Shown here: piece by piece, positions 34,555-45,989 of the stretch
Position numbering within the stretch: position 1 is the first letter of the stretch
How the letters are laid out: each line of letters begins with the position of its first letter
Assembly: GCF_032854445.1 (NCBI RefSeq)
Contig: NC_088296.1
Span: 4,675,246 to 4,739,245 of the forward strand
DNA from: Liolophura sinensis
Taxonomy: Eukaryota; Mollusca; Polyplacophora; Chitonida; Chitonidae
Length of the DNA: 64,000 bases
Reading direction: 5' to 3'
The notes under the pieces: model-generated
The model's input: the letters and a program-made list of their open reading frames with translations, nothing else
Databases searched by the model: none
What the model was told of the DNA's origin: nothing
Translations under genes and position numbers: made by a program

Positions 34555-35660
34555 TACAATATGTTATCTGTTCTGTCCTAACAGTACACCTGCTCATTTG
34601 TACACGAGGTAAATATCACTCAGACATTCAGGAGTCCTGTTCTCACAGTGCATTTGCTGATTTCTACATATGGGGTAAATATCACCCACACCCTGACGGG
34701 TACACTTTCATCTGTCCTGCTCTAACAGTATACACCTGCTGATTTGTACACATAATTTATTTATTTATTTATTTATTTGGTGTTTCACGCCGTACTCAAG
34801 AATATTTCACTTACACGACGGCGGCCAGCATTATGGTGGGTGGAAACCGAGCACAGCCCGGAGGGAAACCCACGACCATCCGCAGGTTGCTGTCAGACCT
34901 TCCCACATACGGCCGGAGAAGAAGCCAGCATGTGTACACATAAGTTAAATAACACCCAGACCCTGACGGGTACACTTTCATCTGTCTTGCTCTAACAGTA
35001 TACACTTGCTGATTTGTACACGAGGTAAATATCACCCAGACATTGAGGGGTACACTTTCACCTATGCTGCTATAAAAGTATACACCTGCTGTTTGTACAC
35101 ATAAGGTAAATATCAACCAGACACTCTGGGGTACGCTTTCATCTGTCCTGCTCTAACAGTATACACCTGCTGATTTGTACACATAAGGTAAATATCAACC
35201 AGACACTCTGGGGTACGCTTTCATCTGTCCTGCTCTAACAGTATACACCTGCTGATTTGTACACATAAGGTAAATATCACCCAGACCCTGACGGGTACAC
35301 TTTCATCTATGCTGCTATAACAGTATACACCTGCTGTTTGTACACATAAGGTAAATATCAACCAGACACTCTGGGGTACGCTTTCATCTGTCCTGCTCTA
35401 ACAGTATACACCTGCTGATTTGTACACATAAGGTAAATATCACCCAGACCCTGACGGGTACACTTTCATCTATGCTGCTATAACAGTATACACCTGCTGT
35501 TTGTACACATAAGGTAAATATCAACCAGACACTGACGGGTACTCTGTCATGTGTCCTGTTCTAACAGTGCTCTTGCTGATTTATACACATGGGGTAAATA
35601 TCACTCAGGCACTAAAGAATACACACACACCAGTCTTGATCTAACAGTACACCTGCTGAT
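34555..35660. repeat. 82-bp minisatellite in TRIM intron 5
   Basis: About 11 copies with 'aacagtatacacctgctga', 'tttgtacacataaggtaaat' and 'accctgacgggtacactttc' blocks. The centre (35080-35520) is the most homogeneous, with an alternating pattern of 'tgctgctat' and 'cctgctcta' units that suggests a dimeric higher-order repeat. Confidence 0.93.
34755..34932 (-). mobile_element. SINE family 1 inserted within the 82-bp array
   Basis: A minus-oriented copy beginning with an (attt)n tail, then 'ggtgtttcacgccgtactca', and ending at 'agaagccagca'. It is flanked by 10-bp direct repeats 'tgtacacata' at 34745-34754 and 34933-34942. It lacks the tRNA-like head. Confidence 0.93.
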
Positions 35661-35934
35661 TTGTACACATACAGTAATCATTGAGGGACACCAATGCGAT
35701 ACACAACTATCTGTCCTGTTCCAACTATACAGCGGCTGATATAGAACTCTGCAATGTACTTTCCATTCAAAAAAAAAAAACAACATACTGCTGTATACAC
35801 TACACTTATATCTTTTATCAGCAAACCATGGTGTATATAACTTACACTGGCTTTATATTTCTTTGAAAGGCCTACTGAATGTCTTTTGACTTCAAAGAGC
35901 CCGCTGTACACTTTACAAGTGCCACACACTATTT

Positions 35935-37150
35935 TATATTTCACACTAGTTTGTGTCCTCTGTACACACCCTATTGTATACCTCACATTGATTTTTATAT
36001 TCTAGACACACCCTATTATACACCTCACTTTAGTTTTTGTCTTCTGGGCACACCCTACTGTATACCTCACATTAGCCTGTGTCTTTTGTACACGCCCTGC
36101 TGTAAGTTTTACATTAGTCTGTGTCTTCTGAGCACACCCTACTGTATACCTCGCAGTAGTCTGTGGCCTTTATGCACACTCTACTGTATATCTCACATTA
36201 GCTTGTGTCTTCTTAGCACACCTTATTATATACAGCACATTAGTCTGTGTCTTCTGGGTACACCCTATTGTATACCCCACATTATTCTGTGTCTTCTGTA
36301 CACCCCCTAATGTAAGTCTTACATTAGTCTGTGTCTTCTGAGCGTACCCTACTGTATATCCCATATCAGCTTGTGTCTTCTTGGCACACCTTACTGTATA
36401 CCTCACGTTAGTCCGTGTCTTTTGTACACACCCTGCTTTGTAAGTTTTACATTAGTCTGTGTCTTCTGAGCACACCTTACTGTATACCTCGCATTAGTCT
36501 GTGGCCTTTATGCACACTCTACTGTATACCTCACACTAGCTTGTGTCTTCTTAGCACACCCTATTATGCATCACATTAGTCTGTGTCTTCTGTACACCCC
36601 CTAGTGTAAGTCTTACAATAGTTTGTGTCTTCTGAGCATACCCTACTGTATACCCCATATCAGCTTGTCTTCTTGGCACACCTTACTGTATACCTCACGT
36701 TAGTTTCCATCCTACTTGCACGTCCTACTGTATACCTCACATTAGTCTGTGTCTTTTGTGCTCACACTACTGTAAGTTTTACATTAGTTTGTGTCTTCTG
36801 TGCACACACTACTGTATAACTCACATTAGTTTGTGTCTTCTGTGCATGTCCCACTGTATACCTCACAATAGTTTGTGTCTTTTGTACACATCCTACTGTA
36901 TACCTGATATTAGTTTGTATTAGTTTGGTGAACACCCCAATACATGCCTCACCTTAGTTTGTATCTGTTGTAGACACCTCAATAGATGCCTGATATAAGT
37001 TTATGTTTTATGCACACCCTAATGCGTGCCTCACATTGGTTTGTGTGTTCTGTGTGCACCCTACTGTACAGCTTGCATTACTCTGTGTCTTTTGCCCGCA
37101 CCCTACCGTAAACCTGACATCAGTCTGTGTTTTGTTCACACCCTAGCGTA
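35935..37150. repeat. 42-bp degenerate minisatellite in TRIM intron 5
   Basis: Roughly 28 diverged units with 'cacattagtctgtgtcttct' and 'gcacaccctactgtatacc'. The period is divisible by three, which explains the 143-codon plus-strand frame at 35879 and a matching minus-strand one. Neither is a gene. Confidence 0.88.
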
Positions 37151-37295
37151 CACCTCATACTATTTGTGCTCTTTGTAACCATTCTCACTTTCGTTTTTCT
37201 TGGAATACTGTTCATTTTCTATGCGCCTTCTCTTCTTATGTTTTGTGTCTTTGATGCACATACCAATGTAAATATATATATATATATATACCTAC

Positions 37296-37486
37296 TTGTA
37301 ACACGTGGGCGTGACATTTGCCCACCGACTGCTGCTTCAGAAAAGTCTTGACTTTCTTGCACTGTCTCTTTTACGGTCACGTTCCTAGGGACAACATGGT
37401 CATGTTGTACAGAATCTAGAAGCTTCTGTCTGCTGACCTCATGTTTCTCCAGATCTGCTCTTATCTCATTCAGCTGGTCGTCAATT
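37296..37486 (-). CDS. TRIM gene, exon 5: linker before SPRY
   Basis: A 191-nt exon with acceptor 'cttctcacag' and donor acaa/gtaggt. It enters in phase 2 after the 23-nt exon and leaves in phase 1, which fits the SPRY exon. It encodes IDDQLNEIRADLEKHEV, the end of the coiled coil, and then a polar linker with KETVQESQDF and GGQMSRPRVT. The donor is next to a TA repeat at 37271-37292. An alternative, weaker donor at 37374 (acc/gtaaaa) would end in phase 0 and fit only if the SPRY exon used the AG two bases downstream. Confidence 0.72.
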
Positions 37487-37738
37487 CTGTGAGAAGAGGA
37501 GAGAAAACAAAGAGACACAGTCGTGTAGTAATGTTGTGTACCACGCAGTTCTGAAAATGTCATGATGTACCATTCCTAGTATGTTAGATCTGATTTGTCT
37601 GAACACTAGATATATCTCACACTTGTGTCATATTTTGGACAACTACAGTGTATTCAGTGTTCCAGAAACACATCTGCTGACAGTAGTCATGTGCACATGT
37701 GTAACAAACCTAGAGAGGCATAACACATTTATACATAC

Positions 37739-37761
37739 GTTTTGATGAAGTCCGTGGAACC
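37739..37761 (-). CDS. TRIM gene, exon 4: 23-nt micro-exon
   Basis: A 23-nt exon between 'ctgtttgttgacag' and gtatgt encoding GSTDFIK plus two bases of the next codon. A 23-nt exon directly after a 231-nt coiled-coil exon is a known feature of many TRIM genes, which supports this short call beyond the splice signals. It moves the frame from phase 0 to phase 2. Confidence 0.85.
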
Positions 37762-38093
37762 CTGTCAACAAACAGAATTGAAAACACATATAAAACCATG
37801 TAAAGATGATAACCGAAACTGAGATACTGTATCCATACTTTCACATCAACATGTAACAAGAACACAGTTATAACCGAAATGTTTTAACTCTCCAAGTACA
37901 CAGGCACCCTTGGCTTTTATCTCAAATATTTAGACCATTCTCTGATCTATCACATAGTCCCCACCAGCTCTCAATTGCGGTTAATAAATCCCGTGGTGTT
38001 TCATACAGTGCAATTTTCCACAAAGACCTGATTACATACAAAACTTGTTTTTGAAAAACAGCGGACAATATATTTTGACATTACATATTACTA

Positions 38094-38390
38094 TAGTAGA
38101 GTGTCCGCTTTGGGAGCGGTAGATCCAGGGTCAATCCTGGGTCGAGTCAAAAGTCACACCTAAGCAGAGGAAGTTGTAAGGGAATACTGCAACGACTGGT
38201 TGACCCGTATCAGTATAATGGCTCGGGCAGGGCGCCTTACTTGTCTATCGGTGAAGCATCACTAGATAAAAGAGCGGTGGAAATCCGTCCTGCAACAAGA
38301 AGGCACATCACATGCACTCTAAGGATTCCTTCGTCGTCATATGACTGAAAAATTGTGAAGTACAACGTTAAACCCCACGCACTCTCTCAC
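38094..38390 (+). mobile_element. SINE family 2 in TRIM intron 3
   Basis: Has the 'agggtcaatcctgggtcg' head, 'gactggttgacccgtatcag' central block and 'gtacaacgttaaacccc' 3' end. It is flanked by 12-bp direct repeats 'tacatattacta' at 38082-38093 and 38391-38402. It lies antisense to the gene, between the 231-nt and 23-nt exons. Confidence 0.93.
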
Positions 38391-38638
38391 TACATATTAC
38401 TACTTTATTGCTTTAATCGGACATTGGTGCGGTTATGGGTAGAAAAGTGGACAGCGACCGGAGGATATCACTGAGCAAAACAAAGCTGTTGAACTCAGGA
38501 TCTACAACTTTAATACATCTGGCAGCATGAGATGGATTTGAACACGTGATCACAGTTTCTAAGGGTAGCTGGGTCATGGCTAACATCTGGAGTTGAGGCA
38601 TCTGAACCAGTGTTAGAGATTGTGCATGTTTGACTTAC

Positions 38639-38869
38639 CTGTAAAATCTCGACATCTATAGACGCTAATAAATCTTTGGAAGCCTGTACCATCCTCTCCA
38701 TTTCCTGGGCTTGTAGTTGGAAATGTTTGATTATGGCGTTACACTCCACACTCCACTGTGAATAGCGGGTTTTTATGCCATCTAAGGAATCCTGCCTCCA
38801 CGCTTGTAAAGCTTCAAAGGCTGCACAATAAGCCTTTTCTACCTCCTGAATGTGAAATTTTTGGTTTTC
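38639..38869 (-). CDS. TRIM gene, exon 3: 231-nt coiled-coil exon
   Basis: Exactly 231 nt (77 codons, phase 0-0), the characteristic length of the coiled-coil exon in TRIM genes. The acceptor is 'ttctgttggacag' and the donor cag/gtaagt. It encodes ENQKFHIQEVEKAYCA, then LQAWRQDSLDGIK, and ends QAQEMERMVQASKDLL then VEILQ. The heptad pattern supports an antiparallel coiled-coil dimer, as in other TRIM proteins. Confidence 0.9.
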
Positions 38870-38992
38870 CTGTCCAACAGAAAAAACGTTTTATTACCTC
38901 ATCCAGACCTTTAGAACTATGTGTTCAAGAAGTTATATATGTATGTGCAACACGCTGAAATATAAGCACCACACAAACTGTGTCTACAATGT

Positions 38993-39017
38993 ACCCCCCC
39001 CCCCCCCTCCCCCCCCG
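38993..39017. repeat. Poly(C) tract
   Basis: Two C runs broken by a single 'tc' step, giving about 24 near-continuous C residues. It lies in TRIM intron 2; on the coding (minus) strand it is G-rich and could form a G-quadruplex. Confidence 0.95.
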
Positions 39018-39533
39018 GATGAAAGGGATTTCCCTATAGCCCAGTGATGTACATGTAAGTCTCGACTCAAAACCCAAAGGTACGTCAGTCAACCTCTAAA
39101 ATGTCGTGTCATTACAACTGATGCTCCGAGCAGGGCGACATGGTGAAGCCTTAGATGCTTCGGAGAGTACTTCAGATACCTGGGGCTGGTTCAAACCCGA
39201 ATAATATCTTTGTATTATAGATATTATTATGATATCGCATGATTGGCAATGATATATCAAATGGAGTTGGCTGAAGTGGGCATATCGCGTGTGTGTCAAT
39301 GAGAAGAAAGTCATAATAATGATACGATAGTCTAATTAGATAAACCAGAAATAGGAAAAAAAGAGTCGTCCTTCACGGAAATAAATTTCCGCTTCAGTCC
39401 GTGCATTCCTCTGTTTAAGTTCTGATAAAAAGATCTCACTGTTCGGGTTTAACTCTCTAATTGTAATCTACATATATTATATGTGACAGAAGACAGCTTT
39501 ATCAAGGCTAGATGATTAAAAGGTGTGTGTTAC

Positions 39534-39728
39534 CTGGATTTGTGAATGATAGCAACAGTCTACATAGTCAATATGAGTCACCAGGGTATGCAGTGCAACA
39601 GCGGCTGAACAGGTGCCATGGAAAATACCAACCTGTATCTTATTGTGCAGCCTCATAACTCCTGCCAGTGATTCTGTAGTTTCTTGTAGCACTTTCTCCA
39701 GTTCACTAGTCTTGTTTAAAACAGGTCG
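39534..39728 (-). CDS. TRIM gene, exon 2: coiled-coil start
   Basis: A 195-nt (65-codon, phase 0-0) exon with acceptor 'ttttttccatcacag' and donor atccag/gtaaca. It encodes RPVLNKTSELEKVLQE, then TTESLAGVMRLHNKI, and CCYHSQIQ at the end. It joins the B-box exon to the 231-nt exon in frame. In many TRIM genes this position has a 96-nt exon; this one is twice as long, so the coiled coil or its entry loop differs. Confidence 0.85.
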
Positions 39729-40135
39729 CTGTGATGGAAAAAACGCTACATTAAAAAATCCGCCTTCCAAACGACTCACTACAGTACATGACAAAAAGCC
39801 CCATTCTACTCTACAGATCACAAACTTTGGGTCAATATATCGTGCCGAATCATGCCATATTTATTTTAATTATCGACTTATATACTAGCACGGTACACGA
39901 TTAAGCTCATGATTTAAGTTATTCGCCTAGAACATTCCATGTGTCGTTCTAACATAATTGAAAACTGTTCACTACTTCTCTTTGCATGATTCCAAAGTAA
40001 TTTTGAACTTACACAATTTAGTTTTTTCGTGGTTCGTGTTATTCGTTGTTTTGGGAATTGACCTTACGATTAATGACTCTGAACATCCATTTTGGTTGAT
40101 GGCTGCATGATATACGAATGTCTTTTTCGCATTAC

Positions 40136-40802
40136 CTTGTCATTCTCAGCTGACGATGGTATATCCCGCATGGCGTGTCCCGGGTGGTCAACCACACACC
40201 CCAGACAGATCACCATTCGACACGGTTCACAGAACAAGATGAATGGCTGACAGTGTCTGGCACATGACGGCTGCTGAGCTGATTGGTGGTCCCTGCTGAC
40301 TTGACCCTGTGAGGTTTCCTGGGAGAGGTACTCCAGAGCCGAAATCAGTCGATGACGTTTTAGAGGCCCCCTCATTGGATGGAAATTTGCAAGACATTCC
40401 TCACAGTAGAACACACCACAGCTGGTACAAAACTTGACAGCTTTAGCCTGATTGTCTACACACAGAGAACAATATGGGATTTCATCCTCAACCATTACAA
40501 CAGACGAGAACCTCTCCACCATTTCTGCCAGATGAAAGTTGGGAAGCAGACCAGCCACACCTTCTCTCCCCAGATTGGTCGGTGCCCGACACACAGGGCA
40601 AGAGATCAGCCCCGTGCTGCCGGAGGTCTCGTCTGTCTGTACAGATTTGGACTTGGCAGCATACAAATCAATGCATTCCCTACAAAAACTGTGCTGACAG
40701 GGTAGCATTACTGGTTTCCGGAAAGTTTCCATACATATAGAACATGTGAGAACATCTTCCCGATTCTGCTTGCTTTCGGCCATTATTCGCTCGGTTTTTT
40801 TC
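40136..40802 (-). CDS. TRIM gene, exon 1: RING and two B-boxes
   Basis: Coding starts at ATG 40783 (MAESKQNRED), 19 nt after an acceptor 'tttatatttcag', so a separate 5' leader exon is expected. The RING ligands are C14, C17, C29, H31, C34, C37, C62 and C65. B-box 1 uses C105, C108, C119, C122, C127, C130, H135 and H144. B-box 2 spans about 174-203 (CARHCQPFILFCEPC to HPGH). The exon ends after ENDK at residue 216 with donor aag/gtaatg. Together the six exons give a ~619-residue RING-B1-B2-coiled coil-SPRY protein, predicted to be a ubiquitin E3 ligase. All metal ligands look intact. Orthology to a named TRIM is not claimed. Confidence 0.92.
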
Positions 40803-40849
40803 CTGAAATATAAACGACGAATCGCTCAGATTGGCACCTGTGAGGGTGT

Positions 40850-41130
40850 TCCTATTGACAAAAATATTCATGTTCAAGACAACACACAACCGCCATCTCT
40901 TCCCGTGTTCCAACAACATATTGGGTCCAGCACTTTTTGTCCCTATTCTCCAATTCTCGTGTAAGAAGCATTAGAGTACCTATACATGCACGAGGAGAGT
41001 ATGTGCACCTCGCTTTCCTGAGAGGGAATCCATTCTGCTCAGTTAGGAATTTGGCCATTCTTCCTTTTATTACGCTTTTTTGGCAAAGGTCTGGACAGGC
41101 TAATTTGGGCAGAGGTGTTTGATAGTGATA
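40850..41130. other. TRIM upstream region, block duplicated at about 48.9-49.0 kb
   Basis: Contains 'tgtgcacctcgctttcctga' and 'ccattctgctcagttaggaa', matched in order by 'gtacgcctcgcttgcctcgg' and 'ccttctgctcatttaaaaat' near 48950-49000. Confidence 0.6.
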
Positions 41131-41400
41131 TTCGATAGATATTTAGCTCCCATCCATAATCAGCAGATTTGTGTACAAAAACGCGACTGTCGCGATTTAA
41201 AAGTAGATTTATAGACTATGAATTAACGTCATATTCTTCCAGCTGTTTTATTATATTATTGGTCAGAACTACAGAAGTACAGACTACTATAGAGCTGCTA
41301 TACCCTCCGATCAACACTGATCAAACAAAATGTTTAAACCGCAAATACATGTCCAATTAGATACAATGTTACGACAGGGACAGTTTAAAGAGAGCCAGTC

Positions 41401-41654
41401 GGTTAGCGCGCTAGCGCAGCGTAATGAACCAGGAGCCTCTCACCAATGCGGTCGCTGTGAGTTCAAGTCCAGCTCATACGGGATTCCTCTCCGGTCGTAA
41501 GTGGGAAGGTCTGCCAGCAACCTGCGGATGGTCGTGGGTTTCCCCCGGGCTCTGCCTGGTTTCCTCCCACCACAATGCTGGCCGCCGTCGTATAGGTGAA
41601 ATATTCTTGAGTACGGGGTAAAACACCAAACAAATAAACAAATAAATAAATAAA
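41401..41654 (+). mobile_element. SINE family 1, near full length
   Basis: A complete copy with the 'ggttagcgcgctagcgcagc' head, B-box 'gtgagttcaagtccagc', body and (aaat)n tail. It is the best reference copy for the family in this window. Confidence 0.95.
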
Positions 41655-41974
41655 GAGAACCTGGATTGGAGATGTGTAACCTCAGGAGGACTGTACAAGT
41701 AGGTCAGCGTGTCAGTTCTATCTTCCTACAGACAGCTCGAGCTAATGTATAAGTTGGCCTACATGCAACATAAGGCTGCCCTGACTGGCTCAGCTGTGTC
41801 AAGTTACACACCCCAATATTGGTGATCAGTGGGCGAGGTTGTAATAGCTTGCTGAGTGGGAAGTTACTAATACACGTAGCCTTTCAGTTCTGTATCACTG
41901 AAAATCCTATGTGCAATTCAGTACATTATTTTAAGATTCGATTTACTTACACAGTATAATACATTCCTTATGTT

Positions 41975-42090
41975 TGAGCCCGCCTCGAAGTGGGAGACCA
42001 GAGATCAGACTCGAGTCGGGTCAAACCAAAGACTTCAAAATTGGTATTTGTTACTGCCTCGCTTGGGATACGAGAATCCTAATTAGAAAT
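41975..42090 (+). mobile_element. SINE head fragment (family related to 53760)
   Basis: A 'gagatcagactcgagtcgggtc' B-box-like region, interrupted by mutations, is followed by 'gacttcaaaattggtatttg' and 'ctgcctcgcttggg'. The latter parallels 'ggtacttgttgctgccttgc' at 53768. Confidence 0.6.
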
Positions 42091-42614
42091 TTTTGACTAT
42101 TACAGTTTTTATATTTGGAGCAGAGAGGCGAACGTTGTAAGTAAATAACCAGCAATCCATGCATGCCAGTTGTTCTGCCTATTCACATGTATGTAGGCCA
42201 AACCTCAGACAGCACGTCACCGGCAACCAACGACCTTCAGCAAAACCATACACAATGCCTTTCAAGGTTAAAGCTTCAGAAAAAATATATTAATATCTAC
42301 TATCGCTCTCCATATAGTCAGAAGATCGACATAATTAGATAGTGTGAAGAGCCCAATTAAATCAGTCGTTTTCCTAGAGAGAAAAAATATTCCGACTGTT
42401 AACAGACAGTGTCAGAAGTTCATACGCAGGCCGAGAGTAGAGTCTATACGGAGACACACCCCGAGTCGTACCTTGATTTCGTGTCTGTTTGAGGACGTTC
42501 AGACCAATTAAATACTGTCTGAGAGTCTGTCACACGATCAACTAAAGACAACTCCGTCACCTAATAGAAACATCCCGTCATAAACATAGACGTACCATAT
42601 GTAACAGGACTTAC

Positions 42615-42735
42615 CTGTCGACACAATCCCCACCGTGCTTCACTACTTGAAAACACTGCGCAAATTGAAATAGAAAATACTTAGTTCGGAGAAATACACG
42701 TCATCTGAGCAGGGGGAGGTAAATCCCTCAGTTTT
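42615..42735 (-). promoter_or_regulatory. Candidate TRIM 5' leader exon, copy 1
   Basis: On the minus strand this block ends in a consensus donor, gacag/gtaagt. It contains 'ctgagggatttacctcccc' and 'aagtattttctatttcaat', both conserved in two further copies at 45275 and 50385. The coding exon at 40802 begins with an acceptor 19 nt before its ATG, so it needs such a leader. The transcription start is not defined. Confidence 0.5.
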
Positions 42736-42756
42736 ACTCTTCTACACTCTATGACA

Positions 42757-42890
42757 ATCCCAACCTGCGGATGGTCGTGAGTTTTCCCCGGGCTCTGCCC
42801 GGTTTCCTTCCCAGCATTATGCTGACGGCCGTCGTATAAGTGAAATATTCTTGAGTACGGCATAAAACACCAATCAAATAAATAAATAAA
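42757..42890 (+). mobile_element. SINE family 1, 5'-truncated, inside leader copy 1 region
   Basis: Runs from 'aacctgcggatggtcgtgag' to an (aaat)n tail. It is flanked by 'tctatgaca' at 42748-42756 and 42891-42899. The paralogous leader regions at 45.4 and 50.5 kb lack it. Confidence 0.88.
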
Positions 42891-42899
42891 TCTATGACA

Positions 42900-44850
42900 T
42901 CCCCACAATGGTTAGCACAGTTCCCTTTTAACTTTATATGCGAATACCATATTTATCAAACATACCAGTTTCTCTAAATGAATTCAGTAGTTTGGTTCAA
43001 AACATTTATATTTAGCAGGTACAGTGGCCTCTTAACATTGTACAATAGACAGACATCGCCTATATATACTACATTAAGGCTGAAGATAATGTGTGCAAAT
43101 CCGTATATAATTTTAAGATTCTATTTACTTTTAGCATCATTTCTGTACGTAAGGGATGTTGTAACTGTTAGGTATATATGTTCATTATATTTGGGACACT
43201 AGTCCGTCACGTCGACCTTAGTTAGGTCCAGCTTTTTGAAAGTTGTAAGTTTTATTTTATTTTTATTTCTGAATATGAGGTGCAAATAAAGTTCTTCACA
43301 TGAGGGAAGTCTGTGTCCATGTGATTAATGGAAGATAGTAAACTTTTTAATAAACCTCTTTTTGTCTATACTGTCTATAAGATAATTTGGTTGATGTGTA
43401 CCCATGATTCAGTTGCTCAGTGTCCGCCATTTTTCATCAACTTGACAAGGCAAGATTGCGTGACAAATTATGTAAGTGTCAATTATTCATACAAAGATTA
43501 ACAGGTGTGTAAGTTTGAATCGTGTCATAAGTTTTCACCAAGCTTGGTAGCATGAACAATGATAGTTTTAGCGTGTGTAATCAGAGCAGTTATGTATTGT
43601 TCACGTGTACTCGGACAGCCGATCGATTGTGCAGGAACGCACAGCTGCTCATGGATTTAGGCTGCCCAGTACTGTTGCGCACATGGCTGCGGCTTGGCTG
43701 AATGGCTCGCTCTCAGTAAGCAATACCACATATCGTAGTTCCATTCTGATGTATAACACTGTCTCGTCCTATACATAAGTTGTAAGATAGCGGAATAGTG
43801 TTAACAGTTCTTATGAAGTTAAATACTGTACTGAGAAGGTTATACAATCCTAACAGGGTTTGTAACCATGGCAACTGCATGTCTAGACTGTTTGCATTGT
43901 ATAAGTTACCTCTCTTGGCTGGAAATTCAGTTTTTTTTTGTACAATGATGTACCAGTTTGGTCATATGAGTACATGTATGATGTAAATTAAGAAAACTGT
44001 AAATTACTGTGGTTTAGTGTGTTGGCCAATAATACTGACTACTGTCAGTGTAATGCAGACCCATGCATTTGATAAATAATTAATATATGTTTCACTTTCT
44101 TTCATGTGACACCTGTAGTAGATTATGCTATTTGGACAACCTTGGGAGACATCCCAGTAGGGTCCTGTCAGCAACTATAGCCAGCATTTGGGGTAAGATG
44201 GTCACATTGTCTGATTGTAGTCATGAACCATCATGGTTTATTAGGACCTATGTGTAGTAGTACATGTGTCACAGCGTTTTCAAACAGCCTTGTGAATACA
44301 TGTACATGCTGTGATTTTATTATCCTGTTAGTTTTATTGTCATAACTCATTCACATGTTGTTACAATGCTGTATAAAAACACAGTACTTGAACCGCCCCA
44401 TTAGATCATGGTGACACAGCTTTGCCAGCACATATTACACGTATATTGATTTCTAGTGCGACACTTCGTTTCTTTGGGAAGTTTATTGTTTCAAGTTAAA
44501 AATATAAGAACAGGGTTACCCCCACTGAGAGTACACATAACCAGCGCCAGAGATTTATGATCATACACTGTAAAAAGTATATGAGTCATGCGTAACAACA
44601 ATACCACATACAGCTACCAGTGTGTAATACACATATCACCATTTTACTTAATAATAATGTAAACGTGCAATGTGTTTTTTCTGATATGCTTGTCTTCTCA
44701 GGTCTTTCTGTCTCTCTGTACTACCTGTATGCGGTGACAATCTCCATGGGTATATAAAAGAACGTCAGTCCAGAATGAGTTTTGGAGCCTTTTTATTCCA
44801 GGTGCTTTACATGTATACACACTTTCCTTAGCTTTGACGTTACGAGTCAC
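42900..44850. other. Intergenic; includes duplicated block
   Basis: The part at 43010-43190 ('gtgtgcaaatccgtatata' and following) has relatives at 41900-41985 and 49540-49620. The remainder shows no gene or named repeat. Confidence 0.5.
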
Positions 44851-44853
44851 AGG

Positions 44854-45078
44854 TGTTATTTATTTATTTTACTTGTGTTTTACGCCGAACTCAAGAATGT
44901 GCACATAATCTTAAAAATGTTGGCCTTCGCAAAAGCCGTTATTTGCAGAGTACGGTTTTAACTGCAACTGATCGGGTGGCTCACAGATCAAAGATCATAA
45001 CAGTTTACCTCTCACAATATCTTTTTTTTTGATTGGTGTTTTATGCCGTACTCATGAATACACTTATACCACGGCGTT
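44854..45078 (-). mobile_element. Two SINE family 1 3'-end fragments
   Basis: Fragments at 44854-44930 ('tgttttacgccgaactcaag') and 45012-45078 ('tggtgttttatgccgtactc'), both in reverse orientation and separated by about 80 bp. Confidence 0.8.
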
Positions 45079-45274
45079 TTCCTTGAAGCGCAAATATCGA
45101 CATTTAGAGGTTCACACACAGGCTGACATGGATGATGTTAAAGTTGTGTCGATTTCAGGACGACCAGGCCAATTAAGCTGTGTTTGACAGTCGGTGATAT
45201 GATTAAGAAAAGACAACTTCTTAACTTGAGTGATCGTTTCCATCCAAACTACATATAATCGTCTCACAGAGCTT

Positions 45275-45395
45275 ACCTGTTGACATAAACCCCACCTGGC
45301 TCCACAGCTTGGTGAAACTGAGCAGATTGAAATAGAAAATACTTAGTTCTGAGAACTAGACGTGATCTGTGCAGGGGAGGTAAATCCCTCAGTAT
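45275..45395 (-). promoter_or_regulatory. Leader exon-like block, copy 2
   Basis: Matches copy 1 through 'ttgaaatagaaaatacttag' and 'gggaggtaaatccctcag', and keeps a donor on the minus strand (aacag/gtaagc). It may be an alternative upstream first exon or a relic of a duplicated TRIM gene. Confidence 0.5.
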
Positions 45396-45989
45396 GTTTG
45401 TACACATTATACCCTGTGACATCTCAAGAATAGTTTTCGCAGCTCGCCAATAACTTTAGGCCTATATGTGAATGTCACCTTTCAACAAACAATCACTTTC
45501 CCACAAAATTACTTCAGCAAGTGGGTTCAAGTCATTTATATTTATCACGTTTTGTTCCAAACAGAATACATAGGAAAGACAATTGAGAAATGTCGGATGG
45601 ATTTTCAGAAACTAGCATAATGCGATTATGCTATGGCTACAATAGTTCCCCAGTGAATTCAAGCCGCTTTAACCTCGTGGGGTCTCCGGGGCTGAAAAGA
45701 ATAGGACCTCCGTTTTCTTGGCAAGCTTGTCGTAACCCAGAGCTCTGCCATGTGGCCTCGGTGAAATATAATGGACTCCCATCTCCTATATTTATATGAG
45801 GGGGCCATAGAGAAGTAGGCCTGTCTGTTTGACCTGGGTTGCGACCCTTAATTGAAGAGAATGGTCTTTCAAGCCCAACACTCCACTTCGGCTCTTACTT
45901 AGAGACTGAAGATCGGATTGGTCCAGTTCGACCAGTCGGTTGGAGAAGATTTTCCCGAACTAAAACCACAAGAGGTTGTAAATTCACAA

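Larger units (their letters stand above)
33665..37295 (-). other. TRIM gene, intron 5
   Basis: A 3.6-kb intron between the linker exon and the SPRY exon. It is mostly filled by the 82-bp and 42-bp arrays and one SINE. No further exon is evident, and the phase-1 donor and acceptor fit directly. Confidence 0.65.
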
